In this document: positions 16,876-25,969 of the stretch, in pieces
How the letters are laid out: every line of letters begins with the position of its first letter
Position numbering within the stretch: the first letter of the stretch is position 1
Assembly (NCBI GenBank): GCA_964498075.1
Contig: CAZCGA010000018.1
Location: 6,680-70,679, forward strand
DNA length: 64,000 nt
DNA from: CAZCGA01 sp964498075
Lineage (GTDB): Bacteria; Desulfobacterota; Binatia; HRBIN30
Direction: 5' to 3'
Notes under the pieces: generated by a model
What the model saw: only the letters and a program-made list of their open reading frames with translations
Told to the model about the DNA's origin: nothing
Database searches by the model: none
Made by a program: the position numbers and the translations under genes

Positions 16876-17295
16876 TCAGCGGCGCGGCAGCAGCACCATC
16901 TGGGTGCAGCGGAAGAGCGCGATGACCTTGCCGCTGGCTTCCTCGGTGACCTCGACGTCCCACACCTGGGTGGTGCGCCCGCGATGCGCGGGAGTGGCGC
17001 GACCCCGGATGACACCGCCTTCGCGAACCGTCCCGAGGAAGTTCACCTTCAGTTCAATGGTCGTGAAGCTCGCACCTTCCGGCAGGTTCGGCCCCATGCC
17101 GCAGGCGCACAGCCAATCGGCCAGCGTGATCACCACAGGTGCCCAGAGAAAACCGGTCCCGGCGACGAGCGACTGAGTGACCGCGAGACGGCCGGTCACG
17201 AGATCCGGCTCGCAGGTCAGGACTTCGACTCCGACCAGGCCGGGGTGCTTGTTCCTGGCGAACTCGTTGAGGCTATCGACGCGTTCCGTGGCCAC
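16876..17295 (-). CDS. PaaI-type hotdog thioesterase
   Basis: A hotdog-fold protein of about 139 residues that would hydrolyse acyl-CoA thioesters. The core reads GFLWAPVVITLADWLCACG and then SFTTIELKVNFLGTVREG, typical of PaaI/DUF4442 enzymes; the usual catalytic Asp/Glu region carries ITLADW. The frame is open to 17382, but a GTG at 17295 follows GGGAAGG, gives the family length, and avoids overlap with the divergent ligase promoter. It lies between the thiolase/DUF35 pair and the ligase, a context of acyl-CoA turnover. Confidence 0.78.
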   Translation of the reverse strand: MATERVDSLNEFARNKHPGLVGVEVLTCEPDLVTGRLAVTQSLVAGTGFLWAPVVITLADWLCACGMGPNLPEGASFTTIELKVNFLGTVREGGVIRGRATPAHRGRTTQVWDVEVTEEASGKVIALFRCTQMVLLPRR

Positions 17296-17330
17296 TTGTG
17301 CCTTCCCGCTCGCGGCGACGATAGCTGCGC

Positions 17331-17359
17331 TTGACAAAGATTTCCACGGCACCGATTCT
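17331..17359 (+). promoter_or_regulatory. Putative promoter of the acyl-CoA ligase gene
   Basis: A consensus -35 TTGACA at 17331-17336 is followed after 17 bases by GATTCT, a weak -10 box. A GAGGAGG ribosome site (17368-17374) and the ATG at 17381 follow. The -35 is convincing, the -10 is not. Confidence 0.4.
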
Positions 17360-17380
17360 CTACGGTCGAGGAGGCGATTC

Positions 17381-18964
17381 ATGGGAGAGGATTTCCGCTG
17401 GGAGCTCTTTCGTCCGCGCTTGGACTATCCGGCCGTTCCGTACCACGGCTTGCTGCAACACACCGTCGAGCGGTTCCCCGACAAGGTCGCCACCGTCTTC
17501 CACCCGCAGCAGCTGACATTCCGCGAGGTGGACGGGCTCAGCAACAGTCTGGCGCGCGGCCTGCAAGCGCTGCGCGTCGCTAAAGGCGACCGGGTGGCGC
17601 TGTTCATGACGAACCGCCCGGAGTACCTGATCAGCTTCGAGGCGGTCTCCAAGGTCGGTGCGGTGGTGACCCCGCTGAATCCGTCGTACCTCGAAACCGA
17701 GGCCGAGTACCAGCTCGGCAACTGCGAAGCGCGCGTCGTCATCGTGCAGCAGGACAAGTATGCGGTCATCGAGGCGATCCGCGGCAAGGTGCCCTCGGTC
17801 AAGCACGTCATCGTGATCGGCGACGAGCGCCCGCCGCGGACGGAGAGCTTCTACGATCTGGTGCGCGGCGCCAGCGGCGCGCAGCTACAGTCTCCGCCGC
17901 TCGACCCGGCGGAAGACCTGGTCGCGCTGCCGTACTCCAGCGGAACGACCGGGCTGCCGAAGGGGGTCATGCTGACGCACACCAATCTCGTTGCCAACGC
18001 GATCCAGTCCGCCTCCGCAGGGCGGATCACCGAGCGCGACACGCTGCTGATCTTCCTGCCCTTCTATCACATCTACGGGACCATGCTGATGGGTGCGGCG
18101 GCGGCAGCCGGCGCCACGCAGGTGATCATGGAACGCTTCGACCTGCTGACGGCGCTGTCGTTGACCGAGCGCCATCGCGTCACCCTGATGTACGCGGTGC
18201 CGCCGGTGCTGCTGGCCTTCGCCAACTTCGCCGACATCAAGAAGTACGACCTCTCCAGCCTGCGCTACGTCATGTCGGGCGCCGCGCCGCTCCCACCGGA
18301 GATCGGGAAGCGCGCGCGCGAGCTGACCGGGGTCACCGTGCTGCAGGGCTACGGTCTCACCGAAGCCTCGCCGCTCACGCACCTCAGCCCGGTCGACAAT
18401 CCGGAGCTGATCCGTTTGGAGTCGATCGGGCTCGCAGTGTCCGACCAGGAGGAGAAGATCGTTGACATCGAAACCGGTACGCAGGAGCTGGGACCCGAGC
18501 AAATCGGGGAGCTGGTGATCCGCGGCCCGCAGATCATGAAGGGCTACTGGAAGGCGCCGGAGGAGACGGCACGCGCGCTGCGCGACGGCTGGCTGTTCAC
18601 CGGCGATATTGCCCGTAAAGACCGCGACGGCTTCGTCTACATCCTCGACCGCAAGAAGGAGATGATCAAGTACAAGGGCTTCGGCGTAGCGCCTGCGGAG
18701 CTCGAGGCCTTGCTGCACGAGCACCCGGCGGTCGCCGACTGCGCCGTGGTCCCGCAAGCGGACGAGGAGGCCGGCGAGATTCCCAAGGCCTTTGTGGTCG
18801 TCAAGAAGGGCATGACCGTGTCCGCGACCGATCTGATGCGCTTCGTGGAAGGCAAGGTCGCCGGCTACAAGCGCATCCGCGCCGTCGAGTTCATCGACGA
18901 GATTCCGAAGAACCCGTCGGGCAAGATCCTGCGACGTCTCTTGAAGCATCGCGCCGCCGGTTAG
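17381..18964 (+). CDS. Acyl-CoA ligase (fatty-acid / 4-coumarate:CoA ligase type)
   Basis: AMP-forming ligase of 527 residues activating a carboxylic acid to its CoA thioester through an acyl-adenylate. Core motifs in order: YSSGTTGLPKGVMLTH (phosphate loop), GYGLTEASPL (A5), GWLFTGDI (A7), DRKKEMIKYKGFGVAPAELE (A8 hinge), and PKNPSGKILRR with the catalytic Lys (A10). GAGGAGG precedes the ATG. The gene faces away from the thioesterase and is followed by a convergent CoA-transferase. Substrate class is unknown; neighbours suggest a branched, aromatic or steroid-derived acid. Confidence 0.92.
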   Translation: MGEDFRWELFRPRLDYPAVPYHGLLQHTVERFPDKVATVFHPQQLTFREVDGLSNSLARGLQALRVAKGDRVALFMTNRPEYLISFEAVSKVGAVVTPLNPSYLETEAEYQLGNCEARVVIVQQDKYAVIEAIRGKVPSVKHVIVIGDERPPRTESFYDLVRGASGAQLQSPPLDPAEDLVALPYSSGTTGLPKGVMLTHTNLVANAIQSASAGRITERDTLLIFLPFYHIYGTMLMGAAAAAGATQVIMERFDLLTALSLTERHRVTLMYAVPPVLLAFANFADIKKYDLSSLRYVMSGAAPLPPEIGKRARELTGVTVLQGYGLTEASPLTHLSPVDNPELIRLESIGLAVSDQEEKIVDIETGTQELGPEQIGELVIRGPQIMKGYWKAPEETARALRDGWLFTGDIARKDRDGFVYILDRKKEMIKYKGFGVAPAELEALLHEHPAVADCAVVPQADEEAGEIPKAFVVVKKGMTVSATDLMRFVEGKVAGYKRIRAVEFIDEIPKNPSGKILRRLLKHRAAG

Positions 18965-19015
18965 GAGGTCGGGGTGGTTCTCGAACCGCCGCGCGGGACT
19001 TTCCCTCGCGGCCCG

Positions 19016-20224
19016 CTACGGGATGACCTTGGCGGATTTCAACGCGCCAATGTCGTCCCACGAGAACCCGAACTCCAGCAGGATCTCCTCGGTGTCTTGC
19101 CCGACGTCCGGGGCAATGCGGCGGACGTCGGTGGGCTCACCGTTGAACTGAATCGGGCTGGACGCCACCTTGAACGGTCCGTGGGTCGGGTGCACGTAGT
19201 CGACGAGATAGCGGTTGGCGATCACTTGCGGATCGTCGCGAATCTCCGTCGGCGTCTGCACGGGCGCGTGGATGGTATCGAACTGCAGCAGCCGCTCGAT
19301 CCATGCGGCACGCGTGCGCGTGGCGAAATGCTCGCCGAGGATCTTGACCAGCTCGAACCGGACCGGCTCGTCGATCCACTTCACCAGCGGATACGCGGTG
19401 TAGAGATCCTCGCGTTCGATGGCCTTGCAGAGCTCCTCCCAGTGTCGTACGGGCGTGAGCATCATCAGCATCAGCCACTTGTCGTCCTGGCAGAGATAGC
19501 TGTTCATGATCGGGTTGGGGGCGCGGCTGCGGTCGTTGTGCGGCAGGTCGTGACCGAGGAGCAACGCGGCGAGGATGTCCGGCGCCATCAGCCACACCGC
19601 CGTCCCGAGCAGCGAGACGTCGATGACCGTCCCCTGACCGGTCTTCTCGCGATGGTAGAGAGCAGCGGCGATCCCGCCGGCGATGAACGTGGCGCCGATG
19701 GTATCGCCGAAGGCGGCGCGTTGCATGATCGGCGCCTTGCCCGGCTCACTCAACATGTGCGCGACGCTGCCGCGCGACCAGAACGAGCCGGCATCGAATC
19801 CACCGCGCTCGGCTTCCGGCCCCTTGGGGCCCTGGCCGGACCCCTTGGCGTAGATGATCTTCGGGTTGATCTTCTTCAGGTCGTCGTAGTCGATCTTCAG
19901 GCGCCGTCGAGCCGCGGGCAGGAAGCTGGTCAGGAAGACGTCGGATTTCTCCACCAGGGTGTACAGCACCTCGCGCCCGCGGTCGGTGCCGAGATCGAGC
20001 CCGAGGCTGCGTTTGTTGCGGCTGCCGTTCTCGATGAAGAAGTTGAGGCCGTGGGCGCCGGGAATGATGCCGGAGCTGATCAGGCCGCGCAGCGGATCGC
20101 CGCGGGTGGGATGCTCGATCTTGATGACCTCGGCGCCCCAGTCGGCAATCACCGTCCCGGCACCGGGCACGAAGAACCATTCTGCCACTTCGATCAGGCG
20201 GACCCCGTCGAGCACCTTCAACAT
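19016..20224 (-). CDS. CaiB/BaiF family III CoA-transferase
   Basis: Family III CoA-transferase of 402 residues, moving CoA between carboxylates. N-terminal LDGVRLIEVAEWFFVPGAGT and VIKIEHPTRGDPLRG are characteristic, and the catalytic aspartate is likely the one in ERGGFDAGSFWSRGS. The start MLKVLDG at 20224 matches relatives better than the ATG eleven codons upstream. It converges with the acyl-CoA ligase. The alternative role, alpha-methylacyl-CoA racemase, belongs to the same superfamily and cannot be excluded. Confidence 0.9.
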   Translation of the reverse strand: MLKVLDGVRLIEVAEWFFVPGAGTVIADWGAEVIKIEHPTRGDPLRGLISSGIIPGAHGLNFFIENGSRNKRSLGLDLGTDRGREVLYTLVEKSDVFLTSFLPAARRRLKIDYDDLKKINPKIIYAKGSGQGPKGPEAERGGFDAGSFWSRGSVAHMLSEPGKAPIMQRAAFGDTIGATFIAGGIAAALYHREKTGQGTVIDVSLLGTAVWLMAPDILAALLLGHDLPHNDRSRAPNPIMNSYLCQDDKWLMLMMLTPVRHWEELCKAIEREDLYTAYPLVKWIDEPVRFELVKILGEHFATRTRAAWIERLLQFDTIHAPVQTPTEIRDDPQVIANRYLVDYVHPTHGPFKVASSPIQFNGEPTDVRRIAPDVGQDTEEILLEFGFSWDDIGALKSAKVIP

Positions 20225-20372
20225 AGCTGCAGCCTCCGCACGCGAGTTTGTGCGCACTCATACTCCAGGATGCCCGAGAAGTCAGGAGGTGCGAAAAGTG
20301 CCTTGATCTGCAAGCCGCCTTGCGGATGATGGACGCCGGACTTGGCTTCCTGCCGGGGCGGGAGGGGGTAGG

Positions 20373-20588
20373 ATGATGGCGTTGCTCGATCACATAATCG
20401 GCATTCTCAACTTCGATCCCTTCACGTACCTGGTCGTCACCATCTTCGGCATCGCCGTGTGGATCTGGTCCAGCGTCGTGGTCAGTATGGCGCTGACGGG
20501 CAGGGGGCTGTGGCTGCGCCGCATGGCGCTGGTGGTAGCGGCCGCGGGCGCCCTGCTGTTTGCCTACACGTCTCCGGCGCTCAAATAG
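20373..20588 (+). CDS. Small two-TM membrane protein, unknown function
   Basis: A 71-residue protein with two hydrophobic helices, about residues 18-40 and 50-65, joined by a short basic loop (GRGLWLRR). A purine-rich GGGAGGGGGTAGG precedes the ATG. It stops four bases from the convergent stop of the RMND1/YagE-like gene. No family recognised. Confidence 0.6.
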   Translation: MMALLDHIIGILNFDPFTYLVVTIFGIAVWIWSSVVVSMALTGRGLWLRRMALVVAAAGALLFAYTSPALK

Positions 20589-20591
20589 GGC

Positions 20592-21671
20592 TTAGCGCAG
20601 AAAACTCAGGACGATTTCCAACGCGATCAGGAGGATGATCGTCATCTCCAAGGCCTCGGCGCGGTACGTCGCGGCGCGCCGGTTGAGGATATCGAAGATC
20701 TCGTGCACCACTTTGAGCTTGCTCTCGACGCTGCTGCGCCAGGCGTCGAGGTGCAGCCGCTCGGCGGTCACCGTGTACACTTTGGCTAGGTAGACGTCTT
20801 CGATGAACTTCAACGCGTTGGCGACGCGCTCGGCGATCAGCGTGGTCTCTACCTTGAGCTCCGAGACCTCCTCGAGCGCCTTGCCGAACGGGTTGACCAC
20901 GAGGGTGCGCAGCCGCGGCCGGCTGTACACCACCTGAAATAAGTCGCTCATCCGCGCGTCCAGCCGCCGATCGAAGAAGCGCAGCTCCACCAGCTGCACG
21001 TTGAGGAACTCCAACACATCGAGCAGCGCGGGGTAGTCGGCGGCGTAGAGAAACGCCGCGTTCCAGTCGGTCACCACCAGGTCGTGCGGGTGGTAGGAGA
21101 GCGCCGTCTCGAAGACGGCGTCCGCTTCGCCCTCGGCGAGCCGTTCCTTCTCGCAGCGCAGCGCCAACGCGATGGGGGCGCGATACTCCCCGCGCAGCTG
21201 CGCCGGCGTCACCGGCACGTCGAACCGGTCGACCTGGATGACGTAGAAATCCTCCACGAAGTCGGTGAAGCCGACCTTGCTGATCGCGGCGCTGGCGGCC
21301 GGCAGGAGGTGACGCACGATGTCCAGCGCCGCGGTCTCCATCGTCTTGGTGCGGACCAAGGCGGCCGTCAGCGGGCCGAGGTCCTCCAGCGGACCCGACA
21401 GCGGCAGGCGCAGCATCACCGTCAGGGCGCCGAAGTCATGGGCGCGTAGCACCACCGACGCGTCGGCTTCACGATCGATCAACCGCACCCGGCGGCTGCC
21501 ACACTCGAGATCGACGGTACGGCCTGCACCGCGGATGCCGACCGGTCCCGCGTCGGTGCGGCGCAGCGTGGCCCCGAGCGGCGTCAACGACCGTACCAGC
21601 GCGTCGAGCGCAATCTCGTATCCGACGTCGTAGGAGAACAGCCCGGTCAACGTTCCGGCGACGATGTGCAT
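20592..21671 (-). CDS. RMND1/YagE (DUF155)-like membrane-anchored protein
   Basis: A 359-residue protein with the C-terminal pattern of the RMD1/YagE family: a long helical segment (EVSELKVETTLIAERV, HLDAWRSSVESKLKVVHEIF) and the diagnostic RRAATYRAEALEMTIILLIA leading into a single C-terminal membrane helix. Relatives include mitochondrial RMND1; the bacterial role is not settled. The body is cytoplasmic, anchored by the tail. It is transcribed alone, divergent from the universal stress protein gene. Confidence 0.8.
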   Translation of the reverse strand: MHIVAGTLTGLFSYDVGYEIALDALVRSLTPLGATLRRTDAGPVGIRGAGRTVDLECGSRRVRLIDREADASVVLRAHDFGALTVMLRLPLSGPLEDLGPLTAALVRTKTMETAALDIVRHLLPAASAAISKVGFTDFVEDFYVIQVDRFDVPVTPAQLRGEYRAPIALALRCEKERLAEGEADAVFETALSYHPHDLVVTDWNAAFLYAADYPALLDVLEFLNVQLVELRFFDRRLDARMSDLFQVVYSRPRLRTLVVNPFGKALEEVSELKVETTLIAERVANALKFIEDVYLAKVYTVTAERLHLDAWRSSVESKLKVVHEIFDILNRRAATYRAEALEMTIILLIALEIVLSFLR

Positions 21672-21737
21672 ACCTGTCTACCTTGCGCCCCGCGACCCCG
21701 GATGATATCAGCCGCGGCACCCGAGGAGGAGCCGGAT

Positions 21738-22223
21738 ATGGCGATCAAACGAATCCTGGTCCCGGTGGATTTCTCGCCAGACGCGCTCAATGCGCTCGCC
21801 TACGCGCGCGATTTCGCCAAGCTGTTCGACGCCGAGCTGCTGCTCCTCTACGTGGTCGAGCCCATCTACTACGCCACGCCCACCGACATGTACGCCACCA
21901 GCGCGAATGTTGCGATGCTGCTCGATGAACAGCGCCATGCGGCGGCCCAACAGCTGGAACGTCTGGGAGCCGAGATGCGCAAGGCCCGCCAACCGTTCCG
22001 GACGATGGTCAAGACCGGCGCGCCGGCGCACACGATCATCGATACAGCCAAGAGCGGCCGCGCCGATATGGTCATCATGGCGACGCACGGGCGCACCGGT
22101 CTGGCGCACGTGCTCATGGGCAGCGTCGCCGAGAAAGTCGTCCGCGGCGCCGGCTGTCCGGTGCTCACCGTGCGGCGCACCACGAGCAAGCGGGGGACGG
22201 CGCGCCGGAGGAAGAATCGCTGA
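21738..22223 (+). CDS. Universal stress protein (UspA family)
   Basis: A 161-residue single-domain Usp. It opens with AIKRILVPVDFSPDALNAL and ends with MATHGRTGLAHVLMGSVAEK, which holds the ATP-binding GxxG-x(6-9)-GS motif. GAGGAGG sits seven bases before the ATG. Such proteins bind ATP and help survival under stress. An inverted repeat that may terminate transcription follows at 22270. Confidence 0.92.
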   Translation: MAIKRILVPVDFSPDALNALAYARDFAKLFDAELLLLYVVEPIYYATPTDMYATSANVAMLLDEQRHAAAQQLERLGAEMRKARQPFRTMVKTGAPAHTIIDTAKSGRADMVIMATHGRTGLAHVLMGSVAEKVVRGAGCPVLTVRRTTSKRGTARRRKNR

Positions 22224-22269
22224 GCGCGTGGTCTCCCGCGAGCGTCCGCGGGTGTTCTCGGAGCGCACC

Positions 22270-22346
22270 CTTCGAGAGCCTCAGGGCGAGCGGAATGGTC
22301 CTCCATCAGATGGATTCCCACACCGCTCGTGCTGAGGCTCTCGAAG
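22270..22346. repeat. Inverted CCGCTCGTGCTGAGG-type repeat pair, likely bidirectional terminator
   Basis: Arms at 22270-22293 (CTTCGAGAGCCTCAGGGCGA...) and 22323-22346 (CCGCTCGTGCTGAGGCTCTC...) are complementary over 24 bases with two mismatches, around a 29-base spacer that itself holds CCATC/GATGG. The unit matches the widespread 'CCGYTCGTGCTGAGxxTxTCGAAG' intergenic repeat. It separates two convergent genes (usp and ald), a usual place for such repeats to act as terminators. Confidence 0.7.
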
Positions 22347-22358
22347 CACGTCTTCGAG

Positions 22359-23471
22359 TCAGAGCAGTTCCTCGATCGGTGTGTGTGTCAACCCGAACGC
22401 TGCGGCGACGCCGGCGTGCGTGACGTGGCCGTCGAGGACGTTGACGCCGCGCTGTAACGGCAGGTCCTCGCGCACGGCGCGATGGAATCCCTTCTCTGCC
22501 AGCTCCAACGCGTACGACAGCGTCGCGTTGGTGAGCGCGAAGGTCGACGTGCGCGGCACGATGGCCGGCATGTTGGTCACGCAGTAGTGCACCACGCCGC
22601 CGACGACGTAGATCGGATCGTCGAGCGTGGTCGGGCGCGAGGTTTCCACGCAGCCGCCTTGATCGATCGAGATGTCGACGATGGCGGAGCCGGGCTTCAT
22701 GGCGCGCACCATCTTGCGCGTCACCAGATGCGGCGTCTTGGCGCCGGCCACCAGCACGGATCCGACGACCAGATCCGCGCCCGCCACCTCCTCCTCGACG
22801 TTGGCGAGGTTCGACATCACGGTGGTGATGTGGCCGCCGAGGATATCGTGCATGTAGCGCAGGCGGGCCGGATTGCGGTCGATGATGCTGACGTGCGCGC
22901 CGACACCCGCGGCGATTTGGCAGGCGTTCGAGCCGGCAATGCCGGCGCCCAGGATGACGACGTTGGCGGGACGCACGCCGGAGGCGCCGCTGAGCAGGAT
23001 GCCGGCGCCGCCGTTCGGCTTCTGCAGACACCAGCAGCCCACCTGGATCGACAGACGCCCCGCGACCTCGCTCATCGGGGCCAACAGCGGCAACGTGCCG
23101 TCGTCGAGCTGGATGGTCTCGTAAGCGACCGCCCGCACCTTCTTGCGCTGCAGGCTCTTGGTCAACGCCGCATCGGCCGCAAGGTGGAGGTAGGTGAAGA
23201 CGATCAGCTCCTCGCGCAAGTAGCGATACTCGGCGGGCACCGGCTCCTTGACCTTCAAGATCATCTCGGCGTCGTGCCACACCTGACGGGCGGTCCGCAC
23301 GACGTGCGCGCCGGCGGCGCGATACTGCGCATCGGTGAGACCACTGCCGGTGCCCGCGTCGCGCTCGATCAACACGCGGTGACCGTGTGCGACCAGGGCA
23401 CTGACGCCCGCCGGCGTGATCGCCACGCGATTTTCTTCCGCTTTGATCTCCTTCGGAATGCCGACGATCAT
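22359..23471 (-). CDS. ald: Alanine dehydrogenase
   Basis: NAD-dependent L-alanine dehydrogenase of 370 residues, interconverting alanine and pyruvate plus ammonia. The N-terminus MIVGIPKEIKAEENRVAITP contains the Arg and substrate Lys region, NAD binding is at VVILGAGIAGSNAC, and the catalytic region VDISIDQGGCVETSRPTT and VTNMPAIVPRTST are near-diagnostic. Length equals the family norm. Monocistronic between a repeat and a divergent SRPBCC gene. In context it may recycle amino nitrogen, with the glycine cleavage operon further downstream. Confidence 0.95.
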   Translation of the reverse strand: MIVGIPKEIKAEENRVAITPAGVSALVAHGHRVLIERDAGTGSGLTDAQYRAAGAHVVRTARQVWHDAEMILKVKEPVPAEYRYLREELIVFTYLHLAADAALTKSLQRKKVRAVAYETIQLDDGTLPLLAPMSEVAGRLSIQVGCWCLQKPNGGAGILLSGASGVRPANVVILGAGIAGSNACQIAAGVGAHVSIIDRNPARLRYMHDILGGHITTVMSNLANVEEEVAGADLVVGSVLVAGAKTPHLVTRKMVRAMKPGSAIVDISIDQGGCVETSRPTTLDDPIYVVGGVVHYCVTNMPAIVPRTSTFALTNATLSYALELAEKGFHRAVREDLPLQRGVNVLDGHVTHAGVAAAFGLTHTPIEELL

Positions 23472-23625
23472 CGGAGCGGCACGTTAAACGGAAGGGTTCC
23501 GGGGTTCAAGGCTTCGAGGCGACCGTGCTCGTGGCTGGCGGGCCGGCGGTTCTCCTGTTGACGACGCGGTGCGACTCTGTGTACCGTCCCCAGGCGCAAT
23601 CACAACGCGGCGCGGGAGGGGTGCG

Positions 23626-24138
23626 ATGGCCAAGTTTCCCACCGAGGTCGAACGGTCCGTCACGGTACACGTCCCGCTGGCGCAGGCGTATCAGTACCTG
23701 TGGGACGTGGTTGGATCGTCCCGCTGCATTCAAGGCCTCGACAGCTGCGAGTGCATCGCAAAAGACACCTACCAGTTCATGTATGAAGAGCGGTCGACCG
23801 GTCCGGTGAGCATGATCGTACGCTACACGGCGCGCTACGAGGGCAATGGCAAAGACCAGATCCGTTTCGAGGGCACCGGGGCGAAGGACGACAACACCGA
23901 CGTGAGCGGTGTCATCCGCTTCGATCCGGCCGGCCCCGACGCCACCCGCATCACACTGCGACAGATGATCGCCCCCGACACGCCCATCCCGCGTCTGCTC
24001 CAAGGGCTGATCAAGTCGTTCGTCGAGCGCGAAGCGGATGACGGGGCACGCCAGTACCTCGCGAGTGTGAAACGAGCGCTCGAAACCACGCCGCCAGCCG
24101 GGAAGGGGAAGGCGTCCGGTAGCAAGCGGCGCGGATAG
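23626..24138 (+). CDS. SRPBCC-fold (START/polyketide-cyclase-like) protein
   Basis: A 170-residue protein with the Bet v1-like pattern: VERSVTVHVPLAQAYQYLWDV, an antiparallel core, and a C-terminal long helix RLLQGLIKSFVEREADDGA that would close a ligand cavity. The tail (KGKASGSKRRG) is basic. The ATG at 23626 follows a GGGAGGGG site; the open frame extends 19 codons further upstream. Probably binds a hydrophobic ligand or acts on membrane lipid; function unknown. Convergent with the beta-lactamase-fold gene. Confidence 0.72.
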   Translation: MAKFPTEVERSVTVHVPLAQAYQYLWDVVGSSRCIQGLDSCECIAKDTYQFMYEERSTGPVSMIVRYTARYEGNGKDQIRFEGTGAKDDNTDVSGVIRFDPAGPDATRITLRQMIAPDTPIPRLLQGLIKSFVEREADDGARQYLASVKRALETTPPAGKGKASGSKRRG

Positions 24139-24153
24139 ACGACGCCGGCGGGG

Positions 24154-24999
24154 CTACCGTCCCCAGGCCTTGAAGACGAGCTTCGACAGGTCGGCGATCA
24201 GCAGATTGAACGGGTGATTGTCGCCGGTGTTGAAGTCCGGCTCGCCGCTCACTTGGACCGCCATCGCCCAGCTGCGCTTGCGGCTCTCGACGATTCCAAC
24301 GTCGACGCGCACGCCCGGCATGCTGCCGCTCTTGGTGCCGCAGCGGTTGTGCTCCTCGACGCCGAACTCCTCGGCGTACTCGCTGCACGGCAAGTAGCGC
24401 GGGATCATCGAGCGGTGCTGCTGGCGGCGCAGCGTCCAGTAGATCTCTGCGTCGTGCGCCGGCGAGCCGGTACACTGCTGGCGGTAGATCGCCACCAGCA
24501 GGGCGGTGAAGTCGTCGGTCGAGGAGACCGTCCTGCCGGTCGGGTCGACGCTCTCGAAGCTGATGTAGCCGCCGATGTGCGTGTGTTCCAAGCGCACGGG
24601 GAGGGCGTGCGCGGCGGCATTCGCGGCCTGTGGCCCGCCGAGGGCGCGGGTCACCAGGTTGGTGGCGACGTTGTCGCTCACCACGATCATCAGACGCGCC
24701 AGGTCGCGCAGCGTCGGCCGCAGCCCGGGCGCCAGCAGCTTCAAGACGCCGCTGCCGCGGGTGTGGTCGTCCGCGGTGCACTCCACGGGCTGATCGAGCG
24801 ACAGCCGCCCGGCGGCGTCCGCCGCATACAGTGCGGCCAGCAAGTACGTCTTGTACGCGCTCGCCGTCGGCAACGGCATGTCGCCGTGCACGCGGATCGC
24901 TTCGCCCCCGTCGAGCGGAACGACGCTATACGCCACCGTCGCGTCCACTTGCGCTACACGCTGCGCGAGCTGTTCGCCGAGCCCTGCGCTGTCTGCCAT
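24154..24999 (-). CDS. Class A beta-lactamase-fold serine hydrolase
   Basis: A 281-residue protein with the penicillin-recognising triads: SAYK (Ser47/Lys50), SDN in VVSDNVATNLV, and KSG in GTKSGSMPG. The omega-loop Glu-xx-Leu-Asn of true class A beta-lactamases is not recognisable; the region reads FESVDPTGR. No signal peptide is visible with either possible start (25017 or 24999), which is odd for an enzyme of periplasmic peptidoglycan or beta-lactams. A cytoplasmic esterase or peptidase role is possible. Divergent from folD. Confidence 0.78.
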   Translation of the reverse strand: MADSAGLGEQLAQRVAQVDATVAYSVVPLDGGEAIRVHGDMPLPTASAYKTYLLAALYAADAAGRLSLDQPVECTADDHTRGSGVLKLLAPGLRPTLRDLARLMIVVSDNVATNLVTRALGGPQAANAAAHALPVRLEHTHIGGYISFESVDPTGRTVSSTDDFTALLVAIYRQQCTGSPAHDAEIYWTLRRQQHRSMIPRYLPCSEYAEEFGVEEHNRCGTKSGSMPGVRVDVGIVESRKRSWAMAVQVSGEPDFNTGDNHPFNLLIADLSKLVFKAWGR

Positions 25000-25076
25000 G
25001 GTCGTGCACTGTAGCACACGAACCGGCCTTCGGGACCGGTGTTTACATCGCGGACGGCATTGAGTATGGCCGCTCC

Positions 25077-25940
25077 ATGGGGCAGCTCATCGACGGCAAG
25101 GCGGCCGCGAGCCGTCTGCGTGCCGGCGCGAAGGACGCGGTGGCAGCGTTCCAGCGCGAGCTCGGTGTCGCTCCCGGACTGGCCACCGTTCTCGTCGGCG
25201 ACAACGCCGCGTCCGCCAGCTACGTGCGCAGCAAGCGCAAGGCGTGCGCCGAGGTCGGCATCAACTCGGTCCCGTGCGAGCTGCCGGCGGCGACGACGCA
25301 GGCGGAGCTGCTCGAGCTGGTGCAGTCGCTGAATGAGCGCCGCGACGTGCACGGCATTCTCGTCCAGCTGCCGCTGCCGGCGTACATCGATGCCGATGCG
25401 ATCATCGATGCCGTCGATCCGGCGAAGGACGTCGACGGCCTGCACCCGATCAGCCAAGCCCGCCTCGTGCAAGGCCGCGACGGGCTGCGTCCGTGCACGC
25501 CGCTCGGCATCATGCACCTCATCGACAGCACCGGCATTGAGCTGAAAGGCGCGCGAGCCGTGGTCGCGGGCCGCAGCAACCTGGTCGGTAAGCCGGTGGC
25601 GTTCATGCTGCTCGAACGGCACGCGACGCTCACCATCTGCCATTCCCGCACCCGTGATCTGGCCGGCGAGATCGGCCGCGCCGACGTGCTCGTCGCCGCG
25701 ATCGGCCGGGCCGAGATGATCCGCGGGGCCTGGATCCGCCCCGGCAGCGTGGTGATCGACGTCGGCATCAACCGGGTCGCCGACGGGCGCCTGGTGGGCG
25801 ATGTCGAGTTTGCCGGCGCATGCGAGCGCGCCGGGTTCATCACGCCGGTGCCCGGCGGCGTCGGGCCGATGACCGTCGCCATGCTGATGCAGAACACGCT
25901 GACCGCGGCACGCCAGCAGAGCGTGAAGCGCACCTCGTGA
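25077..25940 (+). CDS. folD: Methylenetetrahydrofolate dehydrogenase / cyclohydrolase
   Basis: Bifunctional FolD of 287 residues, oxidising 5,10-methylene-THF and hydrolysing methenyl-THF to 10-formyl-THF in the cytoplasm. Landmarks: SYVRSKRKACAEVGI with the catalytic Lys, VQLPLP, the PAKDVDGLHP signature, GRSNLVGKPVAFMLL for NADP binding, and PVPGGVGPMTVAMLM. The ATG at 25077 gives normal length. It lies just upstream of gcvT in the same direction, so methylene-THF made by glycine cleavage can feed this enzyme. Confidence 0.95.
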   Translation: MGQLIDGKAAASRLRAGAKDAVAAFQRELGVAPGLATVLVGDNAASASYVRSKRKACAEVGINSVPCELPAATTQAELLELVQSLNERRDVHGILVQLPLPAYIDADAIIDAVDPAKDVDGLHPISQARLVQGRDGLRPCTPLGIMHLIDSTGIELKGARAVVAGRSNLVGKPVAFMLLERHATLTICHSRTRDLAGEIGRADVLVAAIGRAEMIRGAWIRPGSVVIDVGINRVADGRLVGDVEFAGACERAGFITPVPGGVGPMTVAMLMQNTLTAARQQSVKRTS

Positions 25941-25969
25941 AGCGTATCTCGTCGAGCATGATCTTCGCC

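Noticed and set aside
23558..23586. TTGACG-N17-GTACCG as promoter for the SRPBCC gene
   Set aside because: The -10 box is too far from consensus to list as a feature.
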